From the NCBI RefSeq assembly GCF_001258055.1, contig NZ_CVRM01000034.1, positions 62,001-126,000 of the forward strand: DNA of 64,000 nt, in the 5' to 3' direction. Of the stretch, positions 45,314 to 55,462 are shown piece after piece (within the stretch, counting starts at the first letter, position 1; every line of letters begins with the position of its first letter). The stretch comes from Phaeobacter italicus. Its GTDB lineage: Bacteria; Pseudomonadota; Alphaproteobacteria; Rhodobacterales; Rhodobacteraceae. The translations under genes were made by a program, and so were the position numbers. The notes below the pieces were generated by a model. The model ran no database searches, was not told where the DNA came from, and saw nothing but the letters and a program-made list of their open reading frames with translations.

Positions 45314-46135
45314 ATGGCAGAGACCAGCACCGACATTCCCGGCATCGTGGTGACAGGGGCCTCCGGGCGTATGGGCCAGATGTTGATCCGCACAATCCTC
45401 GATAACCTGTCTGCCCGGCTGGTAGGTGCGGTCGAACGCAGCGGTCATCAGTGGGTTGGACAGGACATCGGAGCCGCCATGGGCGGGGCCGAGGTCGGCG
45501 TCACCGTCACAGATGATGCGCTAGAGGCATTCTCCAAGGCTCAGGCTGTGATCGATTTCACCGGCCCGGAAGCTACGCTTGCCTTTGCCGACCTTGCTGC
45601 GCAGGCCCGTGCCGTGCATGTGATCGGAACCACCGGCATGAGCGACGAACAGATCGCAAAATTGGAACCGGCATCGCGTCACTGCGCACAGGTGCGTGCC
45701 GGCAACATGAGCCTTGGTGTGAACCTCCTCGTGCAGCTGACCAAGAAAGTTGCCGCTGCACTGGATGAGGATTTCGATATCGAGGTCATCGAAGCGCATC
45801 ATCACCACAAGGTTGATGCCCCGTCTGGTACCGCTCTTATGTTGGGTGAAGCTGCGGCCGAAGGGCGCGGTGTCAGCCTGTCAGAGGTCAGTGACAGCGG
45901 GCGCGACGGTATCACTGGCGCGCGCAAGCGTGGCGATATCGGCTTTAGCGCAATCCGCGGTGGTGACATCGTGGGAGAGCACGACGTGCTGTTTGCTGGT
46001 CAAGGTGAACGGATCGTTTTGCGCCACCTCGCCACTGATCGCGCGATTTTTGCGCGTGGCGCGGTCAAGGCCGCGCTGTGGGGCCTGGGCAAGGAGCCCG
46101 GTCAATACGACATGGTTGATGTGCTGGGGCTCTGA
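45314..46135 (+). CDS. dapB: 4-hydroxy-tetrahydrodipicolinate reductase
   Basis: 273 residues. The NAD(P) loop [14 protein letters not shown] is at 11-24; [16 protein letters not shown] and GTTGMSDEQ follow; [15 protein letters not shown] holds the catalytic His and Lys. It reduces hydroxy-tetrahydrodipicolinate in the diaminopimelate/lysine pathway. AAGGAG lies just before ATG 45314; the longer frame includes the tandem-repeat leader and is not credible. It stands alone, convergent with the DUF1674 gene. Confidence 0.96.
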   Translation: MAETSTDIPGIVVTGASGRMGQMLIRTILDNLSARLVGAVERSGHQWVGQDIGAAMGGAEVGVTVTDDALEAFSKAQAVIDFTGPEATLAFADLAAQARAVHVIGTTGMSDEQIAKLEPASRHCAQVRAGNMSLGVNLLVQLTKKVAAALDEDFDIEVIEAHHHHKVDAPSGTALMLGEAAAEGRGVSLSEVSDSGRDGITGARKRGDIGFSAIRGGDIVGEHDVLFAGQGERIVLRHLATDRAIFARGAVKAALWGLGKEPGQYDMVDVLGL

Positions 46136-46178
46136 TCAAGTCCCGCAATACAGGTTGGGCGGCCCCTGCTGAGGCCGT

Positions 46179-46373
46179 TCAGAAATCGATGGCGATGCCT
46201 TTTTTCTCCCAATCGCCATAGCGCGCGGGGTCCGGGCCGTCTCGCCCACCCAGTTCCTTTGGTTGGGACTGTCGCTCGGCTTCTGCGGCTTTGCGTCGTT
46301 CTGCAGCCTCTGCCAGGGCGCGCTGGGCGGCGGGAGGCAGGTTTTCGATGTTGGATGTATCAGCGTCGCTCAT
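46179..46373 (-). CDS. DUF1674 protein (SDHAF4-like)
   Basis: 64 residues. The C-terminal half KELGGRDGPDPARYGDWEKK followed by GIAIDF is the DUF1674/SDHAF4 signature. In eukaryotes SDHAF4 helps insert FAD-loaded SdhA into succinate dehydrogenase; the bacterial role is inferred. The N-terminal half is an Ala/Glu-rich helix. No sdh genes are nearby. It is divergent from rsmB. Confidence 0.88.
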   Translation of the reverse strand: MSDADTSNIENLPPAAQRALAEAAERRKAAEAERQSQPKELGGRDGPDPARYGDWEKKGIAIDF

Positions 46374-46461
46374 GCCGGGTTCCTTTGTTCACGTTCTATG
46401 ATATACGCCCGCGTCCGCTGGCGACAACCCATGCCGCCGCTGCCCGCATCAGGAGACGCCA

Positions 46462-47724
46462 ATGTCCAATGGAACCCACGCCCGCCGCCGTGCCATCTAC
46501 CTGCTGGATCAGGTTTTGGGAGAGGGCAGGCTGCTGTCGGAATGTTATGCAGCAGGGGCCTTGGACAAACTCGCCCCCGAAGATCGCGCCCGTGCGCAAC
46601 GGCTCGCAGCCGATACCCTGCGCAATCTTGAGAGGGCTGACCGCGTCCTGCAAAAACACCTCAAGAAATCGACGCCGCTGATGGTGCACAACGCATTGCG
46701 TATCGGAACGGTTGAACTGTGTCAGGGCGGTGCTGCACACGGTGTGGTCAACGAGATGGTCAACATCGTTGCAGCGCACAAACGTCATGGCAAGCTGAAG
46801 GGGCTGGTCAACGCGGTTCTGCGCAAGGTGGCAGACCAGGGGCCGACCGAATGGGCCAAATTGCGGGTGCCGCGCCTGCCCAAATGGCTGCGCAGTCCGC
46901 TATCGCAGGCTTGGGGGGCTCCGGCAATGCTGGAGATCGAAGCCGCACATGCGGCTGGTGCGCCTCTTGATCTCACCGCGAAACCGGGGGTGGATCTGTC
47001 TGCTCTTGATGCGGTAAAGCTTCCCACGGGGTCCTATCGCCTGCATGGGTCCGTGCAGGTCTCTAACCTGCCCGGTTTTGCGGAAGGAAATTGGTGGGTC
47101 CAGGACGCCGCCGCTGCCCTGCCGGCGCAGTTGCTCGCGGCCAAACCGGGAGAGAAGGTGCTTGATCTCTGCGCCGCTCCAGGGGGCAAAACAATGCAGA
47201 TGGCTGCCTCGGGGGCTGATGTGACGGCGGTGGACCAGTCCGAGGGCCGGATGGCGCGGCTCCGGGAAAACCTGGAACGGACAGGCCTGAGCGCGACAGT
47301 TGTGGTCGGCGATGCGCTGGAAGAGACCGGCCAATATGACGCCGTGCTTCTTGACGCGCCGTGCTCTGCGACGGGCACCATTCGCCGCCATCCGGATTTG
47401 CCTCATGCCAAGGACGGCAGTGGCTTTGGCGAATTGATCGAGTTGCAGGCCCAGATGCTTGCCCACGCCTGGAGCCTCGTGAAACCGGGAGGGCGCCTGG
47501 TTTATTGCACCTGCTCACTTCTACCGGACGAGGGGGAGTGCCAGATCGAGGATGCACTCGACATGTTCCCTGACATGCAGGTTGGTGAAGGGCTGCGCAA
47601 TCTGGCCGGTATTGATCCTGCCTGGATCACCGATGAGGGGGGGCTGCGTTTGCGACCGGACTACTGGCCGGATCTTGGCGGCATGGATGGTTTTTACTTG
47701 GCGGAGCTGCGCAAAGCCTCCTGA
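46462..47724 (+). CDS. rsmB: RsmB/NOP-family 16S rRNA m5C methyltransferase
   Basis: 420 residues. Residues 1-130 are NusB-like helices (ARRRAIYLLDQVLGEGRLLS). The methyltransferase part has the SAM loop LDLCAAPGGKTMQMA, motif IV VLLDAPCSATGTIRRHPDL with one catalytic Cys and motif VI YCTCSLLPDEGE with the other. It should methylate C967 of 16S rRNA. AGGAGA precedes ATG 46462. It is the first of a plus-strand run rsmB-heparinase-purH that recurs in Rhodobacteraceae. Confidence 0.92.
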   Translation: MSNGTHARRRAIYLLDQVLGEGRLLSECYAAGALDKLAPEDRARAQRLAADTLRNLERADRVLQKHLKKSTPLMVHNALRIGTVELCQGGAAHGVVNEMVNIVAAHKRHGKLKGLVNAVLRKVADQGPTEWAKLRVPRLPKWLRSPLSQAWGAPAMLEIEAAHAAGAPLDLTAKPGVDLSALDAVKLPTGSYRLHGSVQVSNLPGFAEGNWWVQDAAAALPAQLLAAKPGEKVLDLCAAPGGKTMQMAASGADVTAVDQSEGRMARLRENLERTGLSATVVVGDALEETGQYDAVLLDAPCSATGTIRRHPDLPHAKDGSGFGELIELQAQMLAHAWSLVKPGGRLVYCTCSLLPDEGECQIEDALDMFPDMQVGEGLRNLAGIDPAWITDEGGLRLRPDYWPDLGGMDGFYLAELRKAS

Positions 47725-47867
47725 ACAATTGGGCTGCCGCCAGCGGGTGGCGGCTTGTTGCCTCTGGAAACAAGAGAGTGCCGCATTATCGGTGACTTGG
47801 CGCATTTGCGTCGCTATGCTCAGGCCAAAACGCCCCGGACCATTCCAACGGCGTGAGGCAAGAGAGC

Positions 47868-49610
47868 ATGTCCAGATACGACAGAATGGCGCGGCGTGGC
47901 ACACGATTGCTGAACCGCTACTATGCAAGACGCTCCCGGCGCCAGCCGGGCGCGACAGAATTTGTGTCTCAGCCAGAGCCGCGCACGATCGGCAGTTTTG
48001 CAAGGGGTCGCCAGTTGGTGGCCGGCAACCTTTTGTTTGCGGGCTATCTGGTGGAATCGCCAACCACCGCACTCTGGGATGTGGCGGCTCCGGATGTCGC
48101 CTTTGATGCCGAGCGGCACGGGTTCGCCTGGTTGGATGATCTTGCTGCTGTCGGTGACTTCAAGGCGCGGGAAAAGGCGCAGCTGTGGGTCTGGGGCTGG
48201 ATTGATGCCTATGGCACCGGCAAGGGGCCGGGTTGGTCTCCGGATCTCACCGGGCGCAGGGTGATCCGCTGGATCAATCATGCGCTGTTCCTCTTGTCTG
48301 GCCGCACGTCTGTTCAGTCGCAGGCTTTCTTTCAGGCATTGTCGCGGCAGACCTGGTTCTTGTCCAAGCGTTGGCAGGGGGCCTCTCCCGGCTTGCCAAG
48401 ATTCGAGGCGTTGACTGGGCTGATCTATGCAGGGCTTGCTCTGAAGGGGCACGAGGATCAGGTGGATCCCGCGCTTAAGGCTCTGGCCGAAGAATGCGAA
48501 AGCCAGATTGACGAGCAGGGGGGCTTGCCTACGCGCAACCCCGAAGAGCTGCTGGAGGTTTTCACACTTCTGACCTGGGCGTCAGCGGCCCAGGTGGATG
48601 CAGGGCGCGGCGTGCCAGCCGCACAGACACAGGCGATCGAACGTATTGCCCCAACCTTGCGGACACTGCGCCACAGCGACGGCGGGCTTGCGCGTTTCCA
48701 CGGAGGCGGGCGCGGATTGGAAGGTCGCTTGGATCATGCGCTTGCAGCCAGCCATGTCACGTCGCGCCACGCCGATGGGCTGGCGATGGGCTACGCACGG
48801 CTGTCGGCGCGTCGCACCTCGGTGATCATAGACGCTTCTGTACCGCCAAAGGGGCGCGCATCCTGGAACGGGCATGCCTCGACACTCGCGTTCGAGCTGA
48901 CATCCGGACGGCGACCGTTGATTGTCAACTGCGGGTCGGGGGAAACGTTTGGCGTTGAATGGCGCCGCGCCGGTCGGGCGTCGCCGTCTCATTCGACCTT
49001 GTGTATCGAAGGGCATTCCAGCGCTCGCCTGTCTTCGCCGGAACGTGGCAGCGGTCATGAGATCATGGTCGAGGCACCGGACACCGTGCCGCTGGAAGTG
49101 TCGGATCTGGAAGACGGCTATCGCTTTCAGGGCGGGCATAACGGATACGAACGCCTCTTTGGCCTGACCCATGCCCGCACATTGGAGCTGGCCGTGGACG
49201 GTCGGGGACTGGCAGGCGAGGACATGCTGCTGGCGATAGATACCCGAAACAAGCGCCGCTTTGACAAGGCAATGGATGCCCAATCTTTGGGCGGTGTTGG
49301 GTTCGACATCCGGCTACATTTGCACCCTGATGTGGACGCGGCTCTTGACTTGGGCGGCGCAGCGGTATCCATGGCGCTCAAGAGCGGGGAAATCTGGGTG
49401 TTCCGTCATGATGGGACCTGCGAACTGAAGCTGGAACCCAGTGTCTACCTGGAAAAGACCCGCTTGAAGCCGCGTGCGGCAAAACAGATCGTTCTCTCCG
49501 GGCGGGCAATGAACTATGCAACGCGCATCCGGTGGACGCTCAGTAAAGCGCAGGAAACTGCCGTTGCCGTGCGAGACCTGAACCGGGACGACCCCGCGTT
49601 AATCGACTGA
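47868..49610 (+). CDS. Heparinase II/III-family protein
   Basis: 580 residues. The N-terminal half is an (alpha/alpha) toroid ([35 protein letters not shown]). The C-terminal half is the heparinase II/III beta domain ([31 protein letters not shown]). The family contains polysaccharide lyases, but a signal peptide is absent and the lyase Tyr/His pair cannot be assigned, so the substrate is unknown and an envelope role is inference. GAGG lies upstream of ATG 47868. It ends 23 bases before purH, so the two probably share a transcript. Confidence 0.85.
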   Translation: MSRYDRMARRGTRLLNRYYARRSRRQPGATEFVSQPEPRTIGSFARGRQLVAGNLLFAGYLVESPTTALWDVAAPDVAFDAERHGFAWLDDLAAVGDFKAREKAQLWVWGWIDAYGTGKGPGWSPDLTGRRVIRWINHALFLLSGRTSVQSQAFFQALSRQTWFLSKRWQGASPGLPRFEALTGLIYAGLALKGHEDQVDPALKALAEECESQIDEQGGLPTRNPEELLEVFTLLTWASAAQVDAGRGVPAAQTQAIERIAPTLRTLRHSDGGLARFHGGGRGLEGRLDHALAASHVTSRHADGLAMGYARLSARRTSVIIDASVPPKGRASWNGHASTLAFELTSGRRPLIVNCGSGETFGVEWRRAGRASPSHSTLCIEGHSSARLSSPERGSGHEIMVEAPDTVPLEVSDLEDGYRFQGGHNGYERLFGLTHARTLELAVDGRGLAGEDMLLAIDTRNKRRFDKAMDAQSLGGVGFDIRLHLHPDVDAALDLGGAAVSMALKSGEIWVFRHDGTCELKLEPSVYLEKTRLKPRAAKQIVLSGRAMNYATRIRWTLSKAQETAVAVRDLNRDDPALID

Positions 49611-49633
49611 GCCTGAAAAGGACCTGCCCTGCC

Positions 49634-51223
49634 ATGACCGACCTTCACCCCGTACGCCGTGCGCTGCTTTCCGTATCTGACAAGACCGGCCTGATCGATT
49701 TGGGCAAGGCGCTGGCTGCGCGTGGTGTTGAATTGCTGTCAACCGGTGGTTCTGCCAAAGCGCTGCGTGATGCGGGGCTGACCGTGAAAGACGTCTCCGA
49801 CGTGACAGGATTTCCGGAGATGATGGACGGTCGCGTCAAGACACTGCATCCGATGGTGCATGGTGGTCTGCTGGCCCTGCGGGACAACGACACCCACGTT
49901 GCCGCGATGAACGAGCACGGCATCGGCGCCATCGATCTGCTGGTGGTAAACCTCTATCCGTTTGAGGCGGCGTTGGCACGGGGCGCAGACTATGACGAGA
50001 TGATCGAAAACATCGATATCGGCGGTCCGGCGATGATCCGTGCGGCATCGAAGAACCATCTGTTTGTGAACGTTGTGACCGACGTGCAGGACTACGAGGC
50101 GCTGCTGGCTGAGCTGGACGCCAATGACGGCCAGACAACATATGCCTTCCGTCAGCGCCTGTCGCAGATCGCCTATGCCCGTACCGCAGCCTACGACGCG
50201 GCAGTGTCGAACTGGATGGCGACGGCGATTGAAGAGAAGGCCCCGCGCCGCCGTGCCTTTGCCGGTGAATTGAAACAGACCCTGCGTTATGGTGAGAACA
50301 GCCACCAGCAGGCAGCGTTCTATACCGACGGAACCAACCGTCCGGGTGTCGCGACGGCTGTACAGCTGCAGGGCAAGGAACTGTCCTACAACAACATCAA
50401 CGACACTGACGCGGCCTATGAACTGGTGGCGGAGTTTGACCCGGCCGACAGCGCCGCCGTGGCGATTATCAAACACGCAAACCCCTGTGGTGTGGCGAAA
50501 GGCGCCACCTTGGTCGAGGCCTATCAGAAGGCGTTTGATTGTGACCGCACATCTGCCTTTGGCGGTATTGTCGCGCTGAACCAGCCGCTGGATGCGGCAA
50601 CCGCGCAGAAAATCGTCGAGATTTTTACCGAGGTGGTGATCGCACCTGGTGCTTCGGATGAGGCGAAAGAGATCTTCGCCGCCAAGAAGAACCTGCGCCT
50701 GCTGCTGACCGATGGTCTGCCGGATCCGCGCAAGCCCATCGTGGCCTACAAGCAGGTGGCAGGCGGTGTGCTCGTCCAGGACAAGGATGTTGGTTACGTC
50801 GGCATGGAAGACCTGAAAGTGGTCACTGAAAAGGCACCCACAGATGCGCAGATGCAAGATATGCTGTTCGCGTGGAAAGTCGCCAAACACGTCAAATCCA
50901 ACGCAATTGTCTATGTGAAGGACAACGCGACCGTCGGGGTTGGTGCAGGTCAGATGAGCCGCCTGGACAGCGCCAACGTCGCTGCTGCAAAAGCTGGTCG
51001 CATGGCCGCCGAGCTGGGCCTCGAAGAAAGCCTTGCCAAAGGTTGCGCCGTCGCGTCTGATGCGTTTTTCCCGTTTGCGGACGGCTTGTTGGAAGCGGCC
51101 GCAGCAGGTGGTGCCTGCGTAATTCAGCCGGGCGGCTCTATGCGCGACGATGAGGTGATCAAGGCGGCAAACGAAAAAGGCCTCGCGATGGTCTTTACCG
51201 GTATGCGCCACTTCCGCCACTGA
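49634..51223 (+). CDS. purH: Bifunctional AICAR formyltransferase / IMP cyclohydrolase
   Basis: 529 residues. The IMP cyclohydrolase part (1-200) starts with [20 protein letters not shown] and has [13 protein letters not shown] and [15 protein letters not shown]. The AICAR formyltransferase part has [13 protein letters not shown], the Lys-His pair of [11 protein letters not shown] and the terminal [19 protein letters not shown]. It performs the last two steps of purine synthesis using 10-formyl-THF. A strong terminator follows. Confidence 0.97.
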   Translation: MTDLHPVRRALLSVSDKTGLIDLGKALAARGVELLSTGGSAKALRDAGLTVKDVSDVTGFPEMMDGRVKTLHPMVHGGLLALRDNDTHVAAMNEHGIGAIDLLVVNLYPFEAALARGADYDEMIENIDIGGPAMIRAASKNHLFVNVVTDVQDYEALLAELDANDGQTTYAFRQRLSQIAYARTAAYDAAVSNWMATAIEEKAPRRRAFAGELKQTLRYGENSHQQAAFYTDGTNRPGVATAVQLQGKELSYNNINDTDAAYELVAEFDPADSAAVAIIKHANPCGVAKGATLVEAYQKAFDCDRTSAFGGIVALNQPLDAATAQKIVEIFTEVVIAPGASDEAKEIFAAKKNLRLLLTDGLPDPRKPIVAYKQVAGGVLVQDKDVGYVGMEDLKVVTEKAPTDAQMQDMLFAWKVAKHVKSNAIVYVKDNATVGVGAGQMSRLDSANVAAAKAGRMAAELGLEESLAKGCAVASDAFFPFADGLLEAAAAGGACVIQPGGSMRDDEVIKAANEKGLAMVFTGMRHFRH

Positions 51224-51245
51224 TCGCTGAGTGTATGAACAACGG

Positions 51246-51271
51246 GCCGGGCAATTCATTGCCCGGCTTTT
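51246..51271 (+). terminator. Intrinsic terminator of purH
   Basis: Perfect 9-bp stem GCCGGGCAA / TTGCCCGGC with a TTCA loop and a TTTT tail. Confidence 0.9.
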
Positions 51272-51322
51272 GCATATAGGGGCCCGATTGGGGCAGACGG
51301 GACGAGGCAAGAGGACGTGGGT

Positions 51323-51805
51323 ATGCGCGCGAAGATGATGGTCTGGGCAGCAGCACTGGCGCTGATACTGGATCAGCTCAGCAAATATCTGGTGATACAG
51401 GTCATGGATCTGCCCAGTCGCTTCTCCGTTGACGTTTTCCCGCCTCTGCTGCGGTTCCGCTACGGGGAAAACACCGGCATCAATTTTGGTCTGTTTGGTG
51501 GCGGGACGGATACGACACGATGGATCCTCATTGGTCTGTCACTGGTGATTTGTGTTGCCCTGGTGATCTGGATCCTGCGTTTGCCTGCACAGGCGCGCGC
51601 CATGCAGATTTCTGCGGGCTTGGTGATTGGCGGCGCTTTGGGGAACGTCGTGGATAGGGTGGTTTTTGGTTATGTGCTCGATTTCCTGAATATGTCTTGC
51701 TGCGGCATCAACAATCCGTTTGTCTTCAATGTCGCGGACATCTTTATTTTTGCAGGTGCGGCCGGGCTTATTCTATTTGACGGGCGGCATAAAAACCCTG
51801 CGTGA
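51323..51805 (+). CDS. lspA: Signal peptidase II (prolipoprotein signal peptidase)
   Basis: 160 residues with four membrane helices. Asp120 in GYVLDFLNM and Asp139 in FNVADIFIF are the expected catalytic aspartates; RYGENTGINFGLF is the conserved third block. It cleaves the signal peptide of diacylated lipoproteins. I take ATG 51323, which has AGAGG at 8 bases; a GTG two codons earlier is possible. The next gene encodes a lipoprotein, a conserved pairing in this family. Confidence 0.95.
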   Translation: MRAKMMVWAAALALILDQLSKYLVIQVMDLPSRFSVDVFPPLLRFRYGENTGINFGLFGGGTDTTRWILIGLSLVICVALVIWILRLPAQARAMQISAGLVIGGALGNVVDRVVFGYVLDFLNMSCCGINNPFVFNVADIFIFAGAAGLILFDGRHKNPA

Positions 51806-51858
51806 CCTCACGCGGCAAATGCGATAAACAGCCTTTGAACAGGCAGGAGTGACGGGTC

Positions 51859-52377
51859 ATGCGGATCCATTTTGGTGTTATTGTTTTGATGGGTGCTCTG
51901 GCCGTTTCTGCCTGCGGGCAAAAAGGTCTGCGTGATCTGCGACCCTCTGGCACCGGGCCGGACGAGTTCCTGATCTTACCAAGCAAGCCACTGGAAGAGC
52001 CGACAACCTATGACAGCCTGCCGGCACCGACACCGGGCCAGGCCAACCTGACCGATCGCAACCCCAAAGGTGAAGCCGTTGCCGCGCTTGGCGGTCGCGC
52101 GTCTGCTCTGGTTCCGGGGGAAGGTGTGCCAGCATCCGACGGTGCCTTGGTTTCTGCGGCAAGTCGTTATGGCGTCGATCCCAATGTGCGGATTGATCTA
52201 GCCGCTTTGGATGCAAAAAAGCGCAAACGTGAAAACCGCACTGCGCGCTTCAAGCTATTCCCGGTGGATCGCTATCAGGAAGCCTACAAACGCGAGGCAA
52301 TCCGCCCCGACGAGGTCAATGCACTGTTCCGCCGGTCCGGTTTCGAAACACCTTCGGCCCCGCCACCGAACCAGTAA
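51859..52377 (+). CDS. DUF3035 lipoprotein
   Basis: 172 residues. A signal ends in the lipobox AVSAC with Cys19 as lipid site. The mature part begins QKGLRDLRPSGTGPDEFLIL, then has a Pro-rich stretch (PTTYDSLPAPTPGQANLTD) and the basic block DAKKRKRENRTARFKLFP. This is the DUF3035 family, found downstream of lspA in Rhodobacteraceae; its function is not known. It lies 53 bases after lspA and is probably cotranscribed. Confidence 0.88.
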   Translation: MRIHFGVIVLMGALAVSACGQKGLRDLRPSGTGPDEFLILPSKPLEEPTTYDSLPAPTPGQANLTDRNPKGEAVAALGGRASALVPGEGVPASDGALVSAASRYGVDPNVRIDLAALDAKKRKRENRTARFKLFPVDRYQEAYKREAIRPDEVNALFRRSGFETPSAPPPNQ

Positions 52378-52664
52378 AACACCGGTCCGTTTTCGCGCTT
52401 TTGCCGGTTGAGGCAGTTCACGAAAACGCCATTCCCCTTGTATAGGGTGTCTTCAAGCGTAGTTTGATTTTAGCCACGCCGATCCTATGTTTCCGGGATC
52501 GGACGCCAAGGGTGTGTTGCGTCGCCCGTTCCGGAGTGCACGGTGCAGTTTGCATGGATAGCTCTGCACCTGCTCTTGCTCCGGTCGTTTGCGGGGCGAT
52601 GCAGCACTAAGATAATTTGGCCTTTTCCCGGATTGGACGAAGGCCCCTGAAAGGAGATCGCCAG

Positions 52665-54068
52665 ATGATCCAGCGGATCACGCGGGCTGCAGCAGTGGTT
52701 GCGACCCTTTTGGCAGTTGAGGCAGCCGTGCCTGAAACCGGCCTCATGGTCGCACAGGCGAGGGCCGATAGCGGCGCCACTCAGCCCACTGCCGATGACC
52801 TAGTGACCAGTTTCACGCTCGAAAACGGTATGCAGGTGGTTGTCATAGAAGATCACCGTGCTCCTGTAGTGCAGCATATGGTCTGGTACCGGGCAGGCTC
52901 TGCTGATGAGCCTATCGGCCAGTCCGGTGTTGCGCATTTTCTGGAACATCTGCTGTTCAAGGCGACAGACACGCTGGAGGCGGGCGAGCTTTCGGCAACG
53001 GTTGCAGCCAATGGCGGGCGCGACAATGCCTTTACCAGCTATGATTACACCGCTTATTTCCAGCGCGTCGCATCGGATCGTCTGGACCTTATGATGCAGA
53101 TGGAAAGCGACCGGATGGTCAACATCCGCCTTACGGGACGGGACATCGAAACCGAGCGCGAGGTGATCTTGGAAGAGCGCAACCAGCGCACCGACAGTGA
53201 ACCACGGTCCCTGTTTCGCGAGCAGATGAATGCAGCCCAATATCTGAACCATCGCTACGGTCAGCCGATCATCGGCTGGCGGCATGAGATGGAAGAGCTG
53301 GATATGGAAGACGCACTTTCATTTTACGGCACGTATTATGCGCCAAATAATGCGATCCTTGTCGTATCTGGTGATGTGACACCGGATGAGGTGCGCAGTC
53401 TGGCCGAAAAACACTATGGCAAGATCCCGGCGAACCCGGATCTCCCGGAGCGTATGCGCAGCCAAGAGCCGCCGCAAACCGCTGCACGTCGTTTGGTTTA
53501 CAAGGACGCGCGCGTTGCCCAGCCCTACATGCAGCGCTCTTATCTTGCACCCGAGCGTGACAGCGGGGCACAGGAGCAGGCGGCCGCGCTTTACCTTCTG
53601 GCAGAGCTGTTGGGAGGGGGCAGCACATCTTATCTGACAAATGCACTGCAATTCGATCAGCAGGTCGCCGTCTATACAGGTGCATTTTTTTCCGGTGTGT
53701 CACTGGATGACACGACCTTTGATTTTCTGATCGTGCCTGGCGCGGATGTATCGCTTGAAGAGGCGGAGGCCGCACTGGACGAAACCTTTGCGCGTTTTCT
53801 TGAAGAGGGCGTCGATGAAACGCAGCTGGAGAGGATCAAGCTGCAGCTGCGTGCGTCCGAGATCTATGCGCGCGACAATGTGGATGGCATTGCGAACCGC
53901 TACGGCCGGGCCCTGACATCGGGCCTGACGATCGAGGACGTTCAGGCGTGGCCGCAAATTCTGCAATCGGTGACAGCAGACGAGATCATCGCCGTGGCCC
54001 GTGAGGTTCTGCGCCCCGAGGTTTCGGTAACGGGCTGGATGATGCGAGACGAAGAGGTGAGCCAATGA
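52665..54068 (+). CDS. M16-family zinc metallopeptidase, active subunit
   Basis: 467 residues with an N-terminal signal or anchor (RAAAVVATLLAVEAAVP). The inverted zinc motif HFLEH has His91, Glu94 and His95, and the third ligand Glu lies in TEREVILEERNQ. The C-terminal half is the second M16 repeat. Members degrade peptides in the periplasm, often as pairs of an active and an inactive partner. AAAGGAGA precedes ATG 52665. It overlaps the next gene by ATGA. Confidence 0.92.
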   Translation: MIQRITRAAAVVATLLAVEAAVPETGLMVAQARADSGATQPTADDLVTSFTLENGMQVVVIEDHRAPVVQHMVWYRAGSADEPIGQSGVAHFLEHLLFKATDTLEAGELSATVAANGGRDNAFTSYDYTAYFQRVASDRLDLMMQMESDRMVNIRLTGRDIETEREVILEERNQRTDSEPRSLFREQMNAAQYLNHRYGQPIIGWRHEMEELDMEDALSFYGTYYAPNNAILVVSGDVTPDEVRSLAEKHYGKIPANPDLPERMRSQEPPQTAARRLVYKDARVAQPYMQRSYLAPERDSGAQEQAAALYLLAELLGGGSTSYLTNALQFDQQVAVYTGAFFSGVSLDDTTFDFLIVPGADVSLEEAEAALDETFARFLEEGVDETQLERIKLQLRASEIYARDNVDGIANRYGRALTSGLTIEDVQAWPQILQSVTADEIIAVAREVLRPEVSVTGWMMRDEEVSQ

Positions 54069-55384
54069 AGGCGTTGAAATTCATCAGTGCCGCGCTGGCC
54101 CTGTGTATTCTGGCATTGCCTGTCTGGGCTGAGGTCAAAATCAAGGAAGTGGTTTCGCCCGGCGGGATCACGGCGTGGCTGGTCGAGGATCACAGCATTC
54201 CCTTTACGGCGCTGGAATTGCGGTTTCGGGGTGGAACCTCTCTTGATCAGCCTGGCAAACGGGGTGCGACCTATCTGATGGCCGGACTGCTGGAGGAGGG
54301 CGCAGGTGGTTTGGCTGCACAGGACTACGCGCGCGAGCTCGAAAGTCTTGCTGCCCGTTTCTCTTATGATGCTGATCGTGACACGGTGTCGATTTCGGCC
54401 CAGTTCCTGAGTGAAAACCGGGCGGAGGCCGTTGACCTGCTGCGCTTGACCATTCACGAACCGCGTTTTGATCAGGATGCGCTGGATCGTGTTCGCGCAC
54501 AGGTTCTGGCGGGTCTGCGCTCTGACGAAAAAGACCCAAATGAGATTGCCAGCCGTGCGTTTTCAAAGATGGCGTTTGGTGATCACCCCTATGGCAGCGA
54601 GGGAGAGGGCACCATCGACAGCGTGTCGGCTTTGACCCGTCAGGACATGTTTGATGCGCATGAAGCGGCGTTTGCCCGGGACCGGTTATTTGTCGGCGCG
54701 GTCGGCGATATTACGGCTGAAGAGTTGGGTGCGCTTCTGGACGAGTTGTTGGGGGATTTGCCCGCAACCGGGGCTCCCATCCCGGGCCCTGCCGAGGTAG
54801 CAATTGATGGTGGGGTTACAGTGATCGACTATGACACACCACAATCCGTTGCACTGTTTGGCCACGTTGGCATCGATCTGGATGATCCGCGCTACTTTGC
54901 GGCCTATCTTCTGAACCAAGTTCTCGGTGGTGGTTCCTTCAACAGCCGCCTCATGACTGAGGTGCGGGAAAAGCGCGGGCTGACCTACGGCGTTTACAGC
55001 TACTTGGTCCCACGGGATCTGGCGGCTGTCTACATGGGTTCTGTGGCCTCTGATAACAGCAAAATTGCCGAGACCGTGGAGGTCATTCAGACCGAATGGG
55101 CACGCCTGGCGACAGAGGGCGTAAGTGAGAAGGAGCTGGCAGATGCCAAAACCTATCTTACTGGCGCCTACCCCTTGCGGTTTGATGGCAACAGCCGGAT
55201 TGCCTCTATCCTTGCAGGAATGCAGATGGACGACCTGCCGATCGACTATGTCGTGACCCGCAATGACAAGGTGAACGCTGTAACCTTGGAAGAGGTCAAT
55301 CGGGTTGCTCGTGAAATTCTGCTGCCGGAGAAGCTTCATTTCGTCGTCGTTGGTCGACCTGAAGGTCTGCAGTCGACCAATTGA
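54065..55384 (+). CDS. M16-family peptidase-like protein, inactive subunit
   Basis: 439 residues with a signal peptide (LKFISAALALCILALPVWA). The fold matches M16 (SLDQPGKRGATYLMAGLLEE, LNQVLGGGSFNSRLMTEVRE), but the HxxEH position reads YLMAGLLEE, so the zinc site is gone. GGGSFNSRLMTEVREKRGL is the Arg-Tyr type substrate-binding block kept in inactive partners. It probably forms a heterodimer with the overlapping upstream gene. A bidirectional terminator follows. Confidence 0.9.
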   Translation: MKALKFISAALALCILALPVWAEVKIKEVVSPGGITAWLVEDHSIPFTALELRFRGGTSLDQPGKRGATYLMAGLLEEGAGGLAAQDYARELESLAARFSYDADRDTVSISAQFLSENRAEAVDLLRLTIHEPRFDQDALDRVRAQVLAGLRSDEKDPNEIASRAFSKMAFGDHPYGSEGEGTIDSVSALTRQDMFDAHEAAFARDRLFVGAVGDITAEELGALLDELLGDLPATGAPIPGPAEVAIDGGVTVIDYDTPQSVALFGHVGIDLDDPRYFAAYLLNQVLGGGSFNSRLMTEVREKRGLTYGVYSYLVPRDLAAVYMGSVASDNSKIAETVEVIQTEWARLATEGVSEKELADAKTYLTGAYPLRFDGNSRIASILAGMQMDDLPIDYVVTRNDKVNAVTLEEVNRVAREILLPEKLHFVVVGRPEGLQSTN

Positions 55385-55405
55385 TCACCTCTGGTGAAGG
55401 GTATG

Positions 55406-55441
55406 AAAAGGGGCGCGGCCATTGCTGGTCGCGCCCCTTTT
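55406..55441. terminator. Bidirectional terminator between the M16 pair and ALDH16
   Basis: A 15-base stem AAAAGGGGCGCGGCC / GGTCGCGCCCCTTTT (one G-U) with an ATTGCT loop. Both ends are A/T-run, so it serves both convergent units. Confidence 0.9.
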
Positions 55442-55462
55442 ATGTTGCCCGGTTGGCAGGAT

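Noticed and set aside
44792-45448. Longer rbfA starting upstream of ATG 45187
   Set aside because: The added 87 residues run opposite the dapB leader and are unlike RbfA N-termini.
49739-51310. 523-codon frame on minus opposite purH
   Set aside because: Antisense shadow of a full-length, motif-complete purH.
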